From JACVRW01 sp963835705 (GTDB lineage: Bacteria > Actinomycetota > Thermoleophilia > Solirubrobacterales > Thermoleophilaceae), in the NCBI GenBank assembly GCA_963835705.1, contig CAWIGR010000009.1, forward strand, positions 6,446-70,445: a DNA stretch of 64,000 nt, written 5' to 3'. Below are positions 7,613 to 16,651 of the stretch, in pieces. The position numbers and the translations under genes are program-made. Position 1 is the stretch's first letter, and each line of letters begins with the position of its first letter. The notes below the pieces were generated by a model, which saw nothing but the letters and a program-made list of their open reading frames with translations, was not told where the DNA came from and did not search any database.

Positions 7613-9351
7613 GGTCGAGCCGCCTGCGCCACCTGTTCTCGCTGCTGGGCCCGTACCGCGGCCGGGTCGTCCTGATGCTGGTCTCGCTGACGGTCGCCAC
7701 CGGCGCGGCGCTGGCGCCGCCGTACCTGGCCGGGCGGGCGATCGACGACGGCATCCGCGCCGGCGACACCGGCTTCCTGACCGTGATCCTGGTGCTGTTC
7801 GTGGCGGCGGCCCTGTTGAACTGGGGCGCGACCTACGCGCAGACCTACCTGATCAACTGGGTCGGGCAGCGCGCGCTGCAGGACCTGCGCATCGAGCTGT
7901 TCCAGCACCTGCAGCGGCTGTCGGTGGGGTTCTACGGGCGCAACAAGACCGGCGTGCTGATCTCCCGCATCACGAACGATGTGCAGGCGCTCGACCAGCT
8001 CGTGACCGAGGGGATCTCGACGCTGTTCTCGGCGTCTCTCACGCTGATCGGGACCGCCGTGATCCTCATGTTCATGGACGTCCAGCTCGCGCTGATCACC
8101 TTCCTCACGTTCCCGGTCCTGCTGCTCGGGAGCGTCGCGTTCCGGCTGGCGTCGGCCGGCGCCTACCGGCTCACGCGCGAGAAGATCGCGGCGGTCACGG
8201 CCTACCTGCAGGAGACGCTGTCCGGGGTCCGCGTGGTGCGGGCCTTCGGCCAGGAGCCGCGCCACAAGAGCCGCTTCGCCGAGCTGAACGACGAGCACCG
8301 CCGCGTGAACATGCGAACCGTCCACCTGAACGCCGCCTACTTCCCGTCGGTGGAGCTGCTCTCGGCGGTGGCCACGGCCGGCATCCTGCTTTACGGCGGC
8401 ACCCAGGTGCTCAACGGCGACAGCTCGGTCACGATCGGCGTGCTGGCCTCGTTCGTCTTCTACCTGCAGAGCTTCTTCGACCCGATCCAGTCGCTCTCCC
8501 AGCTCTACACGACCTATCAGGCGGGCATGGCGGCGCTCGACAAGATCTTCGAGCTGCTCGACGAGGAGCCGGACCTGGCCGACAAGCCGGACGCCGCGGT
8601 GCTGCCGCGGATCCGGGGCGAGATCGAGTTCGACGACGTGACGTTCGCCTACTCGGGCGACAACCCGGCGCTCTGCGGGGTCGACCTGCACATCCCGCCG
8701 GGCCAGACGGTGGCGCTTGTGGGCGCGACGGGAGCGGGGAAGTCGACGCTCGCCAAGCTGGTGGCCCGCTTCTACGACCCTGACCACGGGCGCGTGCTGA
8801 TTGACGGGCACGACCTGCGAGACGTGACCGAGCACTCGCTGCGCTCCCAGCTCGGGATCGTGCCGCAGGAGGGCTTCCTGTTCTCGGGCACGATCCGCGA
8901 CAACATCGCGTTCGGTCGGCCCGACGCGAGCGACACGGAGGTGCGCGAGGCAGCCGCCGCGGTCGGCGCGCACGAGTTCATCGAGCGGCTGCCGGACGGC
9001 TACGACACGGAGGTGGGCGAGCGCGGCGGACAGCTGTCCGCCGGCCAGCGGCAGCTGGTGGCGTTCGCCCGGGCCGCCGCGGCAGACCCGCGGATCCTGA
9101 TCCTCGACGAGGCGACCTCCAACGTGGACGTCCGGACCGAGTCGCAGATCGAGCGCGGCCTGCGCCGGCTGCTGGCGGGCCGGACGGCGCTGGTGATCGC
9201 CCACCGGCTGTCGACGATCCGAGGCGCCGGCCGGATCGTGGTGCTGGACCGCTCCCGGATCGTGGAACAGGGAACACACGAGGAGCTGCTCGAGGCGGAC
9301 GGCGCCTACGCGGCGCTGTATCGCGACTGGGCGCGGCAGTCGGTGGCCTGA
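7609..9351 (+). CDS. ABC exporter half-transporter B (catalytic site intact)
   Basis: 580 residues from GTG at 7609, overlapping the upstream partner by four bases (GTGA). Six membrane helices (about 15-310) precede the ATPase domain: Walker A GATGAGKS (about 375), signature LSAGQRQLVAFARA (Ala in place of the second Gly), Walker B ILILDE with the catalytic Glu present, and H-loop IAHRLSTI. Together with protein A it should form an exporter in the cytoplasmic membrane. The non-canonical signature here pairs across the dimer with the Walker A of protein A, so the degenerate composite site is built from one altered element of each subunit. Confidence 0.93.
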   Translation: MRSSRLRHLFSLLGPYRGRVVLMLVSLTVATGAALAPPYLAGRAIDDGIRAGDTGFLTVILVLFVAAALLNWGATYAQTYLINWVGQRALQDLRIELFQHLQRLSVGFYGRNKTGVLISRITNDVQALDQLVTEGISTLFSASLTLIGTAVILMFMDVQLALITFLTFPVLLLGSVAFRLASAGAYRLTREKIAAVTAYLQETLSGVRVVRAFGQEPRHKSRFAELNDEHRRVNMRTVHLNAAYFPSVELLSAVATAGILLYGGTQVLNGDSSVTIGVLASFVFYLQSFFDPIQSLSQLYTTYQAGMAALDKIFELLDEEPDLADKPDAAVLPRIRGEIEFDDVTFAYSGDNPALCGVDLHIPPGQTVALVGATGAGKSTLAKLVARFYDPDHGRVLIDGHDLRDVTEHSLRSQLGIVPQEGFLFSGTIRDNIAFGRPDASDTEVREAAAAVGAHEFIERLPDGYDTEVGERGGQLSAGQRQLVAFARAAAADPRILILDEATSNVDVRTESQIERGLRRLLAGRTALVIAHRLSTIRGAGRIVVLDRSRIVEQGTHEELLEADGAYAALYRDWARQSVA

Positions 9352-9371
9352 GGCCGTGTAGGTACGAAGAG

Positions 9372-9442
9372 TTGCCCCCCAGGGATTCGAACCCCAACTA
9401 CCTCGTCCAGAGCGAGGCGTGCTGCCGTTACACCAGGGGGCA
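9372..9442 (-). tRNA. tRNA-Gln(CTG)
   Basis: On the minus strand a full cloverleaf can be drawn: acceptor TGCCCCC/GGGGGCA with discriminator A, a D-arm beginning TGGTGTAACGGC, anticodon stem CCTCG/CGAGG with loop CTCTGGA (anticodon CTG), variable loop TAGTT and T-arm loop TTCGAAT. CCA is not encoded. It lies 21 bases after the stop of the exporter operon, in opposite orientation. Confidence 0.93.
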
Positions 9443-10033
9443 AACGGCCTCTCCACGATAGCCGACCAAGCGCCTCAAGCCGGCTTCTTCGGTCCGATCG
9501 TCAATCGCGGTAGGGACCGCCCTTTGGCCATTCGGGACGTTCGTCCATGCAGGCTTGCGGGCGGCCCCCCGCACAGATCCCAGCGTGCCCTGTTAGAGCA
9601 CTGGGCTCCTGCCTTGGGTGCGGGCGTCGAAGCGCGCGTTGGGGAAGGGGTCGTCTGTTCGGTGCGCCATCGGGCGTGGATGCGTCGCATGCGCTCGCTC
9701 GGAAGCGTCTCGACACCCGCGCGCCGGGATACCGATCGAGGAGCTCGCTCGTGGCAGGCTGGGCCCGGAACCGAGGACATCTCCGGGCGCGAATCCTGAA
9801 AGCAGGGCTCAGGAGGAGGCTGCGAGCGTTGCGGGCTGGATGAATGGCGGGACAGCCCGCTGTGCCCTAGTGCGACCCGTACGACAACCGGCTCGGAACC
9901 TGCATTCTCACGATGCCACAGCCGACAAATGGCGCGAGGCCATCTGTCGAGCTGGTTATCGGCGGACAAGTCTCTGGCTCGACTAACGAGTTCACAACCT
10001 CGTCGCCCGGGCTTGACCCGCGGATCGGCCTCG
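9443..10033. other. 590-base gap without a supported gene
   Basis: All frames here have irregular codon use and no motif I recognise. Bases 9591-9635 resemble a decayed tRNA (TTAGAGCACTGGGCTCCTGC), with no complete cloverleaf. The gap borders tRNA-Gln, a common insertion target, but no integrase or direct repeat of the tRNA end was found. Confidence 0.4.
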
Positions 10034-10861
10034 TCAGACGGCCGCCAGGCGCACCCGCGCCGGCAACAGCGGCAGCACCGCTCGCTTCACGTACTCGCCT
10101 CCGGCCCGCACCAGCGCCTTTCGCACGAACGCCGGTGGCACGGCCGAGAAGCCGTACTGCTCGCGGATCTGGTCGGGCAGCAGCGCGATCGTCACGAAGT
10201 TCGCCGTCTCCACGAGCGGGCGCGCCGCCAGCGGCACCGGCGGCTCCAGCACGATCGCGCGGGCGCGCTCGCGCGCCCAGTTGGTCACGACCAGGGTGTC
10301 GCCGTCCAGCATCGAGCGCCGGTAGTCGTCGAGGTCCGCGAGCGTGCGCGGCATCTCGCTCGCTCGCAGCCCGAACAGCCGCCCCATCGTGCGGTAGTCG
10401 TCCCAGTACCGCGCCTCGTCCGCGCGTGAGACGCCGCCCACGTAGGTCCTGTACACGACCAGCCCCGAGTCCACCAGCGTGAACAGGACCCACAGCAGCA
10501 ACTCCGGGTCGTCGGCCCGGTACTCGGTGCCCGCGGGGAACCGCCCGACCGGCCGGCGCAGCCGGCCGTGCACCTTCCGGTGCATGGCCCGCACGCCGCG
10601 CGCCGCCTCGTTCGCCTCCGCCCGCGAGCCGAATCCGATCGCGTGCATCACCTGCGCGGTTCGCGCAAGCCTGTCGTAGGGCTCGTCGAGGGCGCTCGAG
10701 TGCGCCAGCAGTCCCGCCACCGCCAGCGGGTGGGCCGCCTGCATCAGCAGGGCCCGCGGCCCGCTCAGCGCGAGCACCCGCTCGCGGTGCACGCGGCGCA
10801 GCATCGAGTGGTCGTCGAAGTAGCCTCGCGCGTACCCGGTGCGTGAGGACGATTGACTCAC
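10034..10861 (-). CDS. DUF2236 / oxygenase MpaB-family protein
   Basis: 275 residues from GTG at 10861. It has the family features: an N-terminal GPRALLMQAAHPLAVAGLLA with the conserved His, then ARTAQVMHAIGFGS, then RRVHRERV-type basic residues and MHRKVHGRL with paired His. The superfamily includes the haem-containing latex-clearing protein Lcp and MpaB, where conserved His/Lys bind haem. Whether this member binds haem or oxidises anything is unknown. It lies 20 bases downstream of the ECF sigma gene on the same strand and is probably co-transcribed with it. Confidence 0.85.
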   Translation of the reverse strand: MSQSSSRTGYARGYFDDHSMLRRVHRERVLALSGPRALLMQAAHPLAVAGLLAHSSALDEPYDRLARTAQVMHAIGFGSRAEANEAARGVRAMHRKVHGRLRRPVGRFPAGTEYRADDPELLLWVLFTLVDSGLVVYRTYVGGVSRADEARYWDDYRTMGRLFGLRASEMPRTLADLDDYRRSMLDGDTLVVTNWARERARAIVLEPPVPLAARPLVETANFVTIALLPDQIREQYGFSAVPPAFVRKALVRAGGEYVKRAVLPLLPARVRLAAV

Positions 10862-10881
10862 CTACGCGCCCATGTCGCAGC

Positions 10882-11406
10882 TCAGGCGGCCGTGGCCAGC
10901 GCCGCGCGCGCTCCCTGCACGCCCAGCCGCAGCCGGCTCTTCGCCGTGCCGAGCGGCACGCCCGAGGCGCGGGCGATCTCGGCCGTGGTCAGGCCGCGCC
11001 CGTACGCGAGCAGCACCGCGTCGCGCTGTGCCGGGGGCAGCCCGCCCACCGCCGCCAGCACCCGGTCGGCTTCGTCCCGTGTGATGGCCCGTTCGGCCGG
11101 CGAGTCGTGCGCGACCCCTCGATCGGCGTCGCGCACCGCGAGCCGGTCCACGGCCGCCGTGCCCGCGTTCCGCGAGCGCACCCTGTCCACCGCGCGGCTT
11201 CGCGCCATCATCGCCACATAGCCTGGCAGGCTGCCTCGGCGCGGATCGAACTTGGAGGGATCGCGCCAGAGCGAGGTGAATACGTCCTGGACCACGTCCT
11301 CGGCGGCGGCCGCGTCCCCCAGCACACGCTTCGCGGCGGAGAATGCAAGCTGACGGTGGGCCCGATAGGCGGAGCTGAAGTCGGCGTGGGATTCGAGCGC
11401 GTTCAT
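10882..11406 (-). CDS. ECF-type RNA polymerase sigma factor
   Basis: 174 residues from ATG at 11406 (an in-frame ATG at 11418 lies inside the predicted promoter, so it was not chosen). Region 2: SSAYRAHRQLAFSAAKRVLG, AAAEDVVQDVFTSLWRDP. Region 4: LPPAQRDAVLLAYGRGLTTA, EIARASGVPLGTAKSRLRLG, the normal helix-turn-helix. No anti-sigma gene is adjacent. Instead it is divergent from a MerR-DICT regulator only 37 bases away and followed by the DUF2236 gene. In Streptomyces the light-induced carotenoid locus also pairs a MerR-type regulator with an ECF sigma, so a light or redox response is one possibility, by analogy only. Confidence 0.92.
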   Translation of the reverse strand: MNALESHADFSSAYRAHRQLAFSAAKRVLGDAAAAEDVVQDVFTSLWRDPSKFDPRRGSLPGYVAMMARSRAVDRVRSRNAGTAAVDRLAVRDADRGVAHDSPAERAITRDEADRVLAAVGGLPPAQRDAVLLAYGRGLTTAEIARASGVPLGTAKSRLRLGVQGARAALATAA

Positions 11407-11410
11407 GTTC

Positions 11411-11449
11411 CTACACATGATGTATAGCAAAAGTTCAACGCTGTGTTGA
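11411..11449 (-). promoter_or_regulatory. Sigma-gene promoter with an inverted repeat
   Basis: On the minus strand: -35 TCAACA (11449-11444), exactly 17 bases, then -10 TATACA (11426-11421). Transcription would begin near the ATG at 11406. The inverted repeat CTACACAT-G-ATGTATAG (11411-11427, 7 of 8 pairs) covers the -10 box and the start region. It is a good candidate operator for the divergent MerR-type regulator, whose GTG start overlaps the -35 box. Confidence 0.5.
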
Positions 11450-12264
11450 CTATCGGCGAGCTCGCCGAACGCACCGGCGTCCAGCCGGGCACGCTGCGGA
11501 TGTGGGAGTCGCGGCACGGCTTCCCGCGCGCCGAGCGGCTTCCGAGCGGCCACCGGCGCTACCCCGAGGGCGAGGTGGAGCGCGTGCTCGAGGTGGTGCG
11601 CCGGCGCGAGGAGGGGCTGTCGCTGGCGGCCGCCATCGACCGCGCGAGGCATGACGGCTCCCGTCCGGACGCGCCGTCGATCTTCGCCGGCCTGCGCCGC
11701 CGCCGCCCCGACCTGACGCCGTACCCGGTCCCCAAGCGCCTGCTCGTCCCGATCTCCCACGCCATCGAGGACGAGTGCTCCGCGCGCGGGGGCGGCGCCG
11801 TGCTGATCGGCTCCTTCCAGCGCGAGCGCTTCTTCCGTCAGGCGGAGCGGCGCTGGCGCGGCTTCGCGCGCACGGCCGAGCTGACCGTCGTGCTGGGCGA
11901 CTTCCCGAAGCCTCGCGCCGCCCGCGACCGGCCCATCGAGATCCCCATCGACCGCAGCCACCCGCTCTCGCGCGAATGGGCGATCGTCTGCGACGGCCCC
12001 GGCGTGAGCACCTGCCTCGCCGGCTGGGAGCGGCCCGGCGGCACGGGTGCCGAGCGCGTCTTCGAGATGCTGTGGTCGGCGGAGCCGGACGCGGTGCGCG
12101 ACGCCGCCCGCATCGGGATCGAGCTGGCCGCGTCGCAGTGGCCCGAGCTGCGCCAGCGCGTGCCGGCCTGGCTGGCCGAGCCCGCCGAGCCGGACGACGA
12201 CGCGGTCCAGCGCGCCACCGCCCTCACCAACCGGATGCTGGCCTACATGACGGCGGCGGACTAG
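11443..12264 (+). CDS. MerR-type regulator with DICT sensory domain
   Basis: 273 residues from GTG at 11443. Residues 1-70 are a MerR helix-turn-helix (LTIGELAERTGVQPGTLRMW, then ESRHGFPRAERLPSGHRRYP). The rest matches the DICT sensory domain (LLVPISHAIEDECSARG near residue 105, FQRERFFRQAERRWRGFA, then WAIVCDGPGVSTCLAGWERP), known from diguanylate cyclases and light-related sensors. It shares a 37-base promoter region with the divergent ECF sigma gene and probably represses or activates it. The signal is unknown. It ends tail to tail with the flavin reductase gene, the two stop codons overlapping. Confidence 0.9.
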   Translation: MLTIGELAERTGVQPGTLRMWESRHGFPRAERLPSGHRRYPEGEVERVLEVVRRREEGLSLAAAIDRARHDGSRPDAPSIFAGLRRRRPDLTPYPVPKRLLVPISHAIEDECSARGGGAVLIGSFQRERFFRQAERRWRGFARTAELTVVLGDFPKPRAARDRPIEIPIDRSHPLSREWAIVCDGPGVSTCLAGWERPGGTGAERVFEMLWSAEPDAVRDAARIGIELAASQWPELRQRVPAWLAEPAEPDDDAVQRATALTNRMLAYMTAAD

Positions 12265-13490
12265 AGCGAGGCCGAGGTCCGTACCGAGGTCCGCGAGCGC
12301 GCCCGGGTCCGGCTCGGCGCGCGAGTAGATGAAGCGGCGCGCGTGCTCGAGGTCGTCCGAGCGGCCGACCGAGAGCGCCGCCGTCACTCGCCCCTCGTCG
12401 ACGTAGAAGGCGCAGAACTCGCCCTCCTCGATCGAGCCCCGCACCACCACGTCGCCCGACCCGGGGCCCACGTACTCCATCGAGGTCCAGTCGGCGAGGT
12501 CGGAGAAGAAGTACGGGATCGCGTCGTGCTCGACGCCGCGCCCGAGCATGTTGAGCGCGGCCGTCTTGCCGTGGTTGAAGGCCACGTCCCAGTGCTCGAT
12601 GCGCATGGGACGCCCATGCACCGGGCTGTCGTACTCGCACATGTCGCCGGCCGCGAACACGCCCGGGACCGAGCTCTCGAGCCCGGCCGAGCACTTCACG
12701 CCGCCGGCCTCCCCAGCTCGAGCCCGGCGGAGCGCGCCAGCGTCACGTCGGGCGTCACGCCCACGCCGATCACCACCATGTCGCAGTCGAGCTCCAGACC
12801 GCCCTTCGTCACGACCTTGCGCACCTTCCCGTCCGAGCCCTCGAAGCGCTCCACCTCGTCGCCGCCGTGGATCTCCACGCCGTGCTGCTCGAGCACGCCG
12901 TGGAAGTAGCCGCCGACCTCCTTGCCGTAGAAGCGCTCGAGCGTCACGTCCTCCTGCATCACGATCGAGCAGCTCACGCCGTGCGCGGCGGTTAGCGAGG
13001 CCGCGACCTCGGTGCCGATGTAGCTGCCCCCGATCACCACCGCCCGCTCGGCGCCCTCGGCCGCGGCCCTGATCGCGTCCGAGTTCCCGAAGGCCCGCAG
13101 GTAGTGGATGCCGTCGAGGTCGCCGCCATCGAGCCGCAGCCGGCGCACGTTCGCGCCCGTGGCCAGCAGCGCCTTGCCGAACTCGATCTCGTCCTTGGTC
13201 GAGAGCGTTGCGACCCGCTCCTGCGGATCCAGCTTCATCACGCTGGTCCGCAGCATGAGCTCGATGTCCTGCTCGCCCCACCACTCGTCGGGCCGGAACA
13301 GCGCGTCCTCGCGCGACTCCTTTGCCTGCAGGTAGCCCTTGGACAGCGGCGGGCGGTTGTAGGGAGGGTCGGGCTCACGGCCCACGAGCAGCACGGACCC
13401 CTCCGCGCCCTCCTCCCGGAGCCAGCGGGCGCAGTTGGCGGCGGCGAGGCCGCCGCCGATCAGCAGGTGATCGACCCGGCGGCGGGCCAC
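12261..13490 (-). CDS. FAD-dependent ferredoxin-type reductase, two compensating frameshifts
   Basis: GTG start at 13490. FAD site DHLLIGGGLAAANCARWLRE, then PPLSKGYLQ, NAD site AVVIGGSYIGTEVAASL, then MVVIGVGVTPDVTLARSAGL. The frame breaks at about 12700, and the next frame continues normally (GVKCSAGLESSVPGVFAAGD, MCEYDS). One G missing from a G-run explains it. Near 12275 a second, opposite shift of one base is needed to reach the natural end (DLASL, TAG at 12261-12263), giving 409 residues, the normal length for rhodocoxin/putidaredoxin-reductase-like enzymes. It should pass electrons from NAD(P)H to a ferredoxin or similar acceptor, not seen here. The paired indels suggest consensus errors. 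Confidence 0.85.
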
Positions 13491-13492
13491 GG

Positions 13493-14167
13493 CTACGCGG
13501 CCGCGCCGGAGCGGTCGCCGAAGCGCTCTGTCACGCTCGTCTCGAGGCCGACGTCCAGCACGAGCAGCACCTCGTCGCCGGCCTGGACTACCGAGTCGCC
13601 CGTCGGGACGAAGCCGCCGCCGTCGCGCAGGATCGAGATCACCAGCGAGCCGTCCGGCAGGCCGAGGTTCTTGACGGACTGCCCGGCCGCCTCCGAGCCG
13701 TCCGCCACCTCCAGCTCGATGATCTCGAGCCGCTCCTCCGGCAGGTCGAGCAGGTGGACCAGGCCGTACTTGGGCACCTCGTGCTCGATCAGGCGCAGGA
13801 TGAGGTCGGTGGCGGAGATCACGGGCTTCACGCCGAGCAGCTCGAAGTGCTGGAGGTTGCGCGGGTTGTTGCAGCGCGCCACCACGCGGACCACGCCGTA
13901 CTTCTCGCGCGCCACCTGGGAGATCAGGATGTTGTCCTCGTCGTCGCCGGTAACCGCCACCACGAGGTCGGCGCGCTCGATCCCGGCGCGCTCGAGCACC
14001 CACAGCTCCGAGCCGTCGCCGTACTGGGCGCTGTGCTCGAGCTCCTGCTCCACGACCGCGTAGCGGCTCTGGTCGGACTCGATCACGGTCACCTCGTGGC
14101 TCTTGTTGATCAGCTCGCGCGCGAGGTTCCAGCCCACCTTGCCGGCTCCGACGATCAGGACGTACAT
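13493..14167 (-). CDS. trkA: TrkA-type K+ channel/transport regulator (TrkA-N plus TrkA-C)
   Basis: 224 residues. N-terminal Rossmann NAD-binding domain (MYVLIVGAGKVGWNLARELI, acidic VIESD after strand 2) followed by a C-terminal RCK_C/TrkA_C domain (about 135-215). These proteins bind NAD(H) and gate Trk/Ktr K+ uptake in the membrane. No transporter subunit is in the window. The stop lies two bases before the start of the flavin reductase, so the genes form one unit with the second TrkA upstream. Confidence 0.92.
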   Translation of the reverse strand: MYVLIVGAGKVGWNLARELINKSHEVTVIESDQSRYAVVEQELEHSAQYGDGSELWVLERAGIERADLVVAVTGDDEDNILISQVAREKYGVVRVVARCNNPRNLQHFELLGVKPVISATDLILRLIEHEVPKYGLVHLLDLPEERLEIIELEVADGSEAAGQSVKNLGLPDGSLVISILRDGGGFVPTGDSVVQAGDEVLLVLDVGLETSVTERFGDRSGAAA

Positions 14168-14171
14168 GGCG

Positions 14172-14618
14172 TTATCCGGATACCCCTTCGAAGCGAATCT
14201 GCCCGCGCACCGCCGCCTCGAGCAGCTCGATCGCCGTCTGCGTGGGACACACGGTCTGGAGGCCCTGCTCGGCGTACCAGCGCGCCCGCGCCGGATCGAG
14301 CACGCGCACCACCACGCGCTCGACCTCGAAGCGGCGCTTGGCGATCTGCGCGATGACGAGGTTGGTGTTGTCGCCGTCGGTGGAGGCGACGAAGGCGTCG
14401 GCATGCTCGATCCCGGCGGCGAGCAGCGCGTCGATCTCGAGCGCCGTGCCCTCGGTGAAGCGCCCTCCGCGCTCCTCCCAGCCGGCGGTGTGGCCCCGCT
14501 CGAGCAAGGCGATGGCCTCCGCGTCCTCGTCGAGTACGGAGACCTCGTGCCCCTCCGCCAGCATGGAGTGGGCGATTGCGCTCCCCACGCGTCCGCAGCC
14601 GACGATCAGAACGAACAT
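14172..14618 (-). CDS. Single-domain TrkA-N protein
   Basis: 148 residues (MFVLIVGCGRVGSAIAHSML, then VLDEDAEAIALLERG), consisting of the NAD-binding TrkA-N domain and a short tail only. The TrkA-C domain is missing. It lies four bases upstream of the full-length TrkA gene. Actinobacteria often have such a CeoB/CeoC-like pair acting together on one K+ uptake system. The pair may form a mixed ring on a Trk channel encoded elsewhere. Confidence 0.88.
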   Translation of the reverse strand: MFVLIVGCGRVGSAIAHSMLAEGHEVSVLDEDAEAIALLERGHTAGWEERGGRFTEGTALEIDALLAAGIEHADAFVASTDGDNTNLVIAQIAKRRFEVERVVVRVLDPARARWYAEQGLQTVCPTQTAIELLEAAVRGQIRFEGVSG

Positions 14619-14644
14619 TCCGCTTGCACTCTACCTGAGGCGCG

Positions 14645-16651
14645 TCAGGGCCTCACGCCCTCGCGGGTCCCTTCCTCGCCGGCCGGCGGCGCCGTGAGGA
14701 TCACCTTGCAGGGGGCCTTCTCGACCACGTAGCGCGTGGTCTCCCCCACGAAGCGGTCACGCGCCCGCCCGCGCCCGCCGAGGATCGGCCCGCCCCGCAC
14801 GCGGGTGGGCTCCTCCGCGGCCAGCACGATCGCCTCCACCCCTCGCCGGCGCGCCTCGGCCACGATCGCCTGGCCCGCGGTGCGGCCGCGCACCATCGCG
14901 GTGGCCACCTCCACGCGCTCGTACTCCTCGCCCACCTCCTTGGCGCGCGCGAGCACGCGCTTCGCCTCCCGCACGCGCTCGTCCGGCACCCTGGCGTCGA
15001 TCGGGAGCGACATCGGGATCTCGAACACGTAGAGCGCCTCGAGCACGGCGCCCCCCTCCGCCTCGTCGGCCCGCTCGGCCGCCAGTCGGCCGGCGGTGCC
15101 GACGATCTCGTCGTCGAGTGGAACCCCGAACACCGGCACGAGGATGCTGCCGTACTCGGCCTCGATGCGCTCTTGGAGCGCCTCCGCCGGCACCGTGAAG
15201 CGCTGCGTGAGCGAGCGGCCCTGCGTCTTGCGGTGCGCCACGTAGAGCGTCACGCCGAGCACGACCCAAGCCGTCCCGATGATCCTTCCTCCCTCGTGCA
15301 GCAGCACCACGCTCGCCCAGGCGGCCACCGCCAGCACGAAGCCCGCCGCCGCGGGCAGCGGGATGGTCCCCGAGCCGATGCGAATCGACATCGGCATCCG
15401 AAACGCGCTCGGCCGGTCCGCCTCGCGGAAGCGCAGCACCACCACCGACAGGTGCGCCAGCGCGAACGTGATCATCGCGCCGAACGCGAACACCCCCGCC
15501 AGGAAGACGACGTCGTCGGTGAGCGCCATGCCGAACCCGATCAGCCCGGCGATCACGATCACCACGAACGGGGTCCCTCGGCTGCGGTGGAGCCGGCCGG
15601 CCAGGCTGGGGATCTGCCGGTTCGTTGCCAGCGAGTAGCCCAGCCGGGCGAGGCCGAGCATCTGCCCGTTCATGGCCACCAGCAGCAGCGTCGCCGCCCC
15701 CGCCGCGACGGTGTAACGCGCCGCGTCGCCCAGCCAGCCGGGGTCGAGCGTGGATGCCATGCCGAGCATCGGGGCCTCGATCCAGGGACCCGCCAGGGCG
15801 GTCTGGCCGTCCTCGACCGGCAGGGCCATGAGCGCCGCGAGCGACACCGCGACGAGCAGGAGCAGGGTCACCCCCGCGCCGGCGATTGCGAACCGGCGCA
15901 GCCCGCCCCGGCCTACGCGAACCTCGCCGGCCAGGCCGGAGGCCGCCTCGATGCCGATGGCGGCGACCGCGGCCACTCCCAGGGCGAAGAACGCGTCCCC
16001 CCAGGTGGGGCTCGAGCCGAGCTCGACCGAATCGGTCAGAGTGCCGGCGTCGAAGCTCTGCGCCAGACAGAGCACGGTCAGCGCCACCAGCACGGCGATG
16101 TTGAGCAGCGACAGGCGCAGGACCATGCCCAGCCGCTCCGCCGTCAGCCCGCGGATGTTCTGTCCGATCACGAAGGCGAAGCAGGCGGCGACGATCGCGA
16201 CCTGCGTGGCGCCGTCGTCGGCGCCGCCCCAGATGCCCGCGACGTAGTGGGTGATGGCGATGGCGCCGATCGCCATCACGATCATGTAGTCGAGCAGGAT
16301 CGCCCAGCCCGCGACGAAGCTCCAGAACTCGTTGAAGGCGTACCTCGCGATGCTCGACGCCCCGCCCCGCTCGACATGAAGCGAGCTCCCCTCGATGTAG
16401 GTGAGCAGCGTGGCGACGAGGAACAGGCCGGCGACGAGGAACACCACCGGCGTGAGCCCGAGGGCGTCCTCGGCGACCACGCCGACGGTCACGTAGAGCC
16501 CGGCCACGACCGCGCTCAGCGTGATCGCGAAGAGCGCCGGCTCGCCTAGCCCGCGCACCACCCGCGCCCCGGCGAACTCGGAGCGGCGGCGGAGCTCGTC
16601 ACGGGCCCGGCCGGCGAGGGCCGGGCCGTTCCTGGCTCGCGCGTCGCTCAC
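14645..16651 (-). CDS. APC-family permease with C-terminal universal stress domain (1)
   Basis: 668 residues from GTG at 16651. About 12 membrane helices of the amino acid-polyamine-organocation family (GEPALFAITLSAVVAGLYVT, helix breaks near GGASSIARYAFNEFWS) occupy residues 35-480. A cytoplasmic tail (about 505-660) has the universal stress protein fold (YGSILVPVFGVPLDDEIVGT, later IVLAAEEPTRVRG and APCKVILT). The canonical ATP-binding G-x2-G-x9-G(S/T) is only partly kept. Substrate unknown. It is followed upstream by a 64-codon membrane protein with a GTGA overlap and by a second permease of the same design. Confidence 0.88.
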   Translation of the reverse strand: MSDARARNGPALAGRARDELRRRSEFAGARVVRGLGEPALFAITLSAVVAGLYVTVGVVAEDALGLTPVVFLVAGLFLVATLLTYIEGSSLHVERGGASSIARYAFNEFWSFVAGWAILLDYMIVMAIGAIAITHYVAGIWGGADDGATQVAIVAACFAFVIGQNIRGLTAERLGMVLRLSLLNIAVLVALTVLCLAQSFDAGTLTDSVELGSSPTWGDAFFALGVAAVAAIGIEAASGLAGEVRVGRGGLRRFAIAGAGVTLLLLVAVSLAALMALPVEDGQTALAGPWIEAPMLGMASTLDPGWLGDAARYTVAAGAATLLLVAMNGQMLGLARLGYSLATNRQIPSLAGRLHRSRGTPFVVIVIAGLIGFGMALTDDVVFLAGVFAFGAMITFALAHLSVVVLRFREADRPSAFRMPMSIRIGSGTIPLPAAAGFVLAVAAWASVVLLHEGGRIIGTAWVVLGVTLYVAHRKTQGRSLTQRFTVPAEALQERIEAEYGSILVPVFGVPLDDEIVGTAGRLAAERADEAEGGAVLEALYVFEIPMSLPIDARVPDERVREAKRVLARAKEVGEEYERVEVATAMVRGRTAGQAIVAEARRRGVEAIVLAAEEPTRVRGGPILGGRGRARDRFVGETTRYVVEKAPCKVILTAPPAGEEGTREGVRP

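Noticed and set aside
7144..9456. Minus-strand frame of 770 codons opposite the ABC exporters
   Set aside because: Antisense shadow caused by high GC. The plus-strand genes have all family motifs.
9591..9635. tRNA-like sequence TTAGAGCACTGGGCTCCTGC with possible anticodon CCT
   Set aside because: The anticodon stem needs several G-T pairs, and no acceptor or T-stem can be formed. At best a fossil.
15173..16549. Plus-strand 458-codon frame opposite APC permease 1
   Set aside because: Arg/His/Glu-rich antisense shadow of a gene with clear membrane helices.
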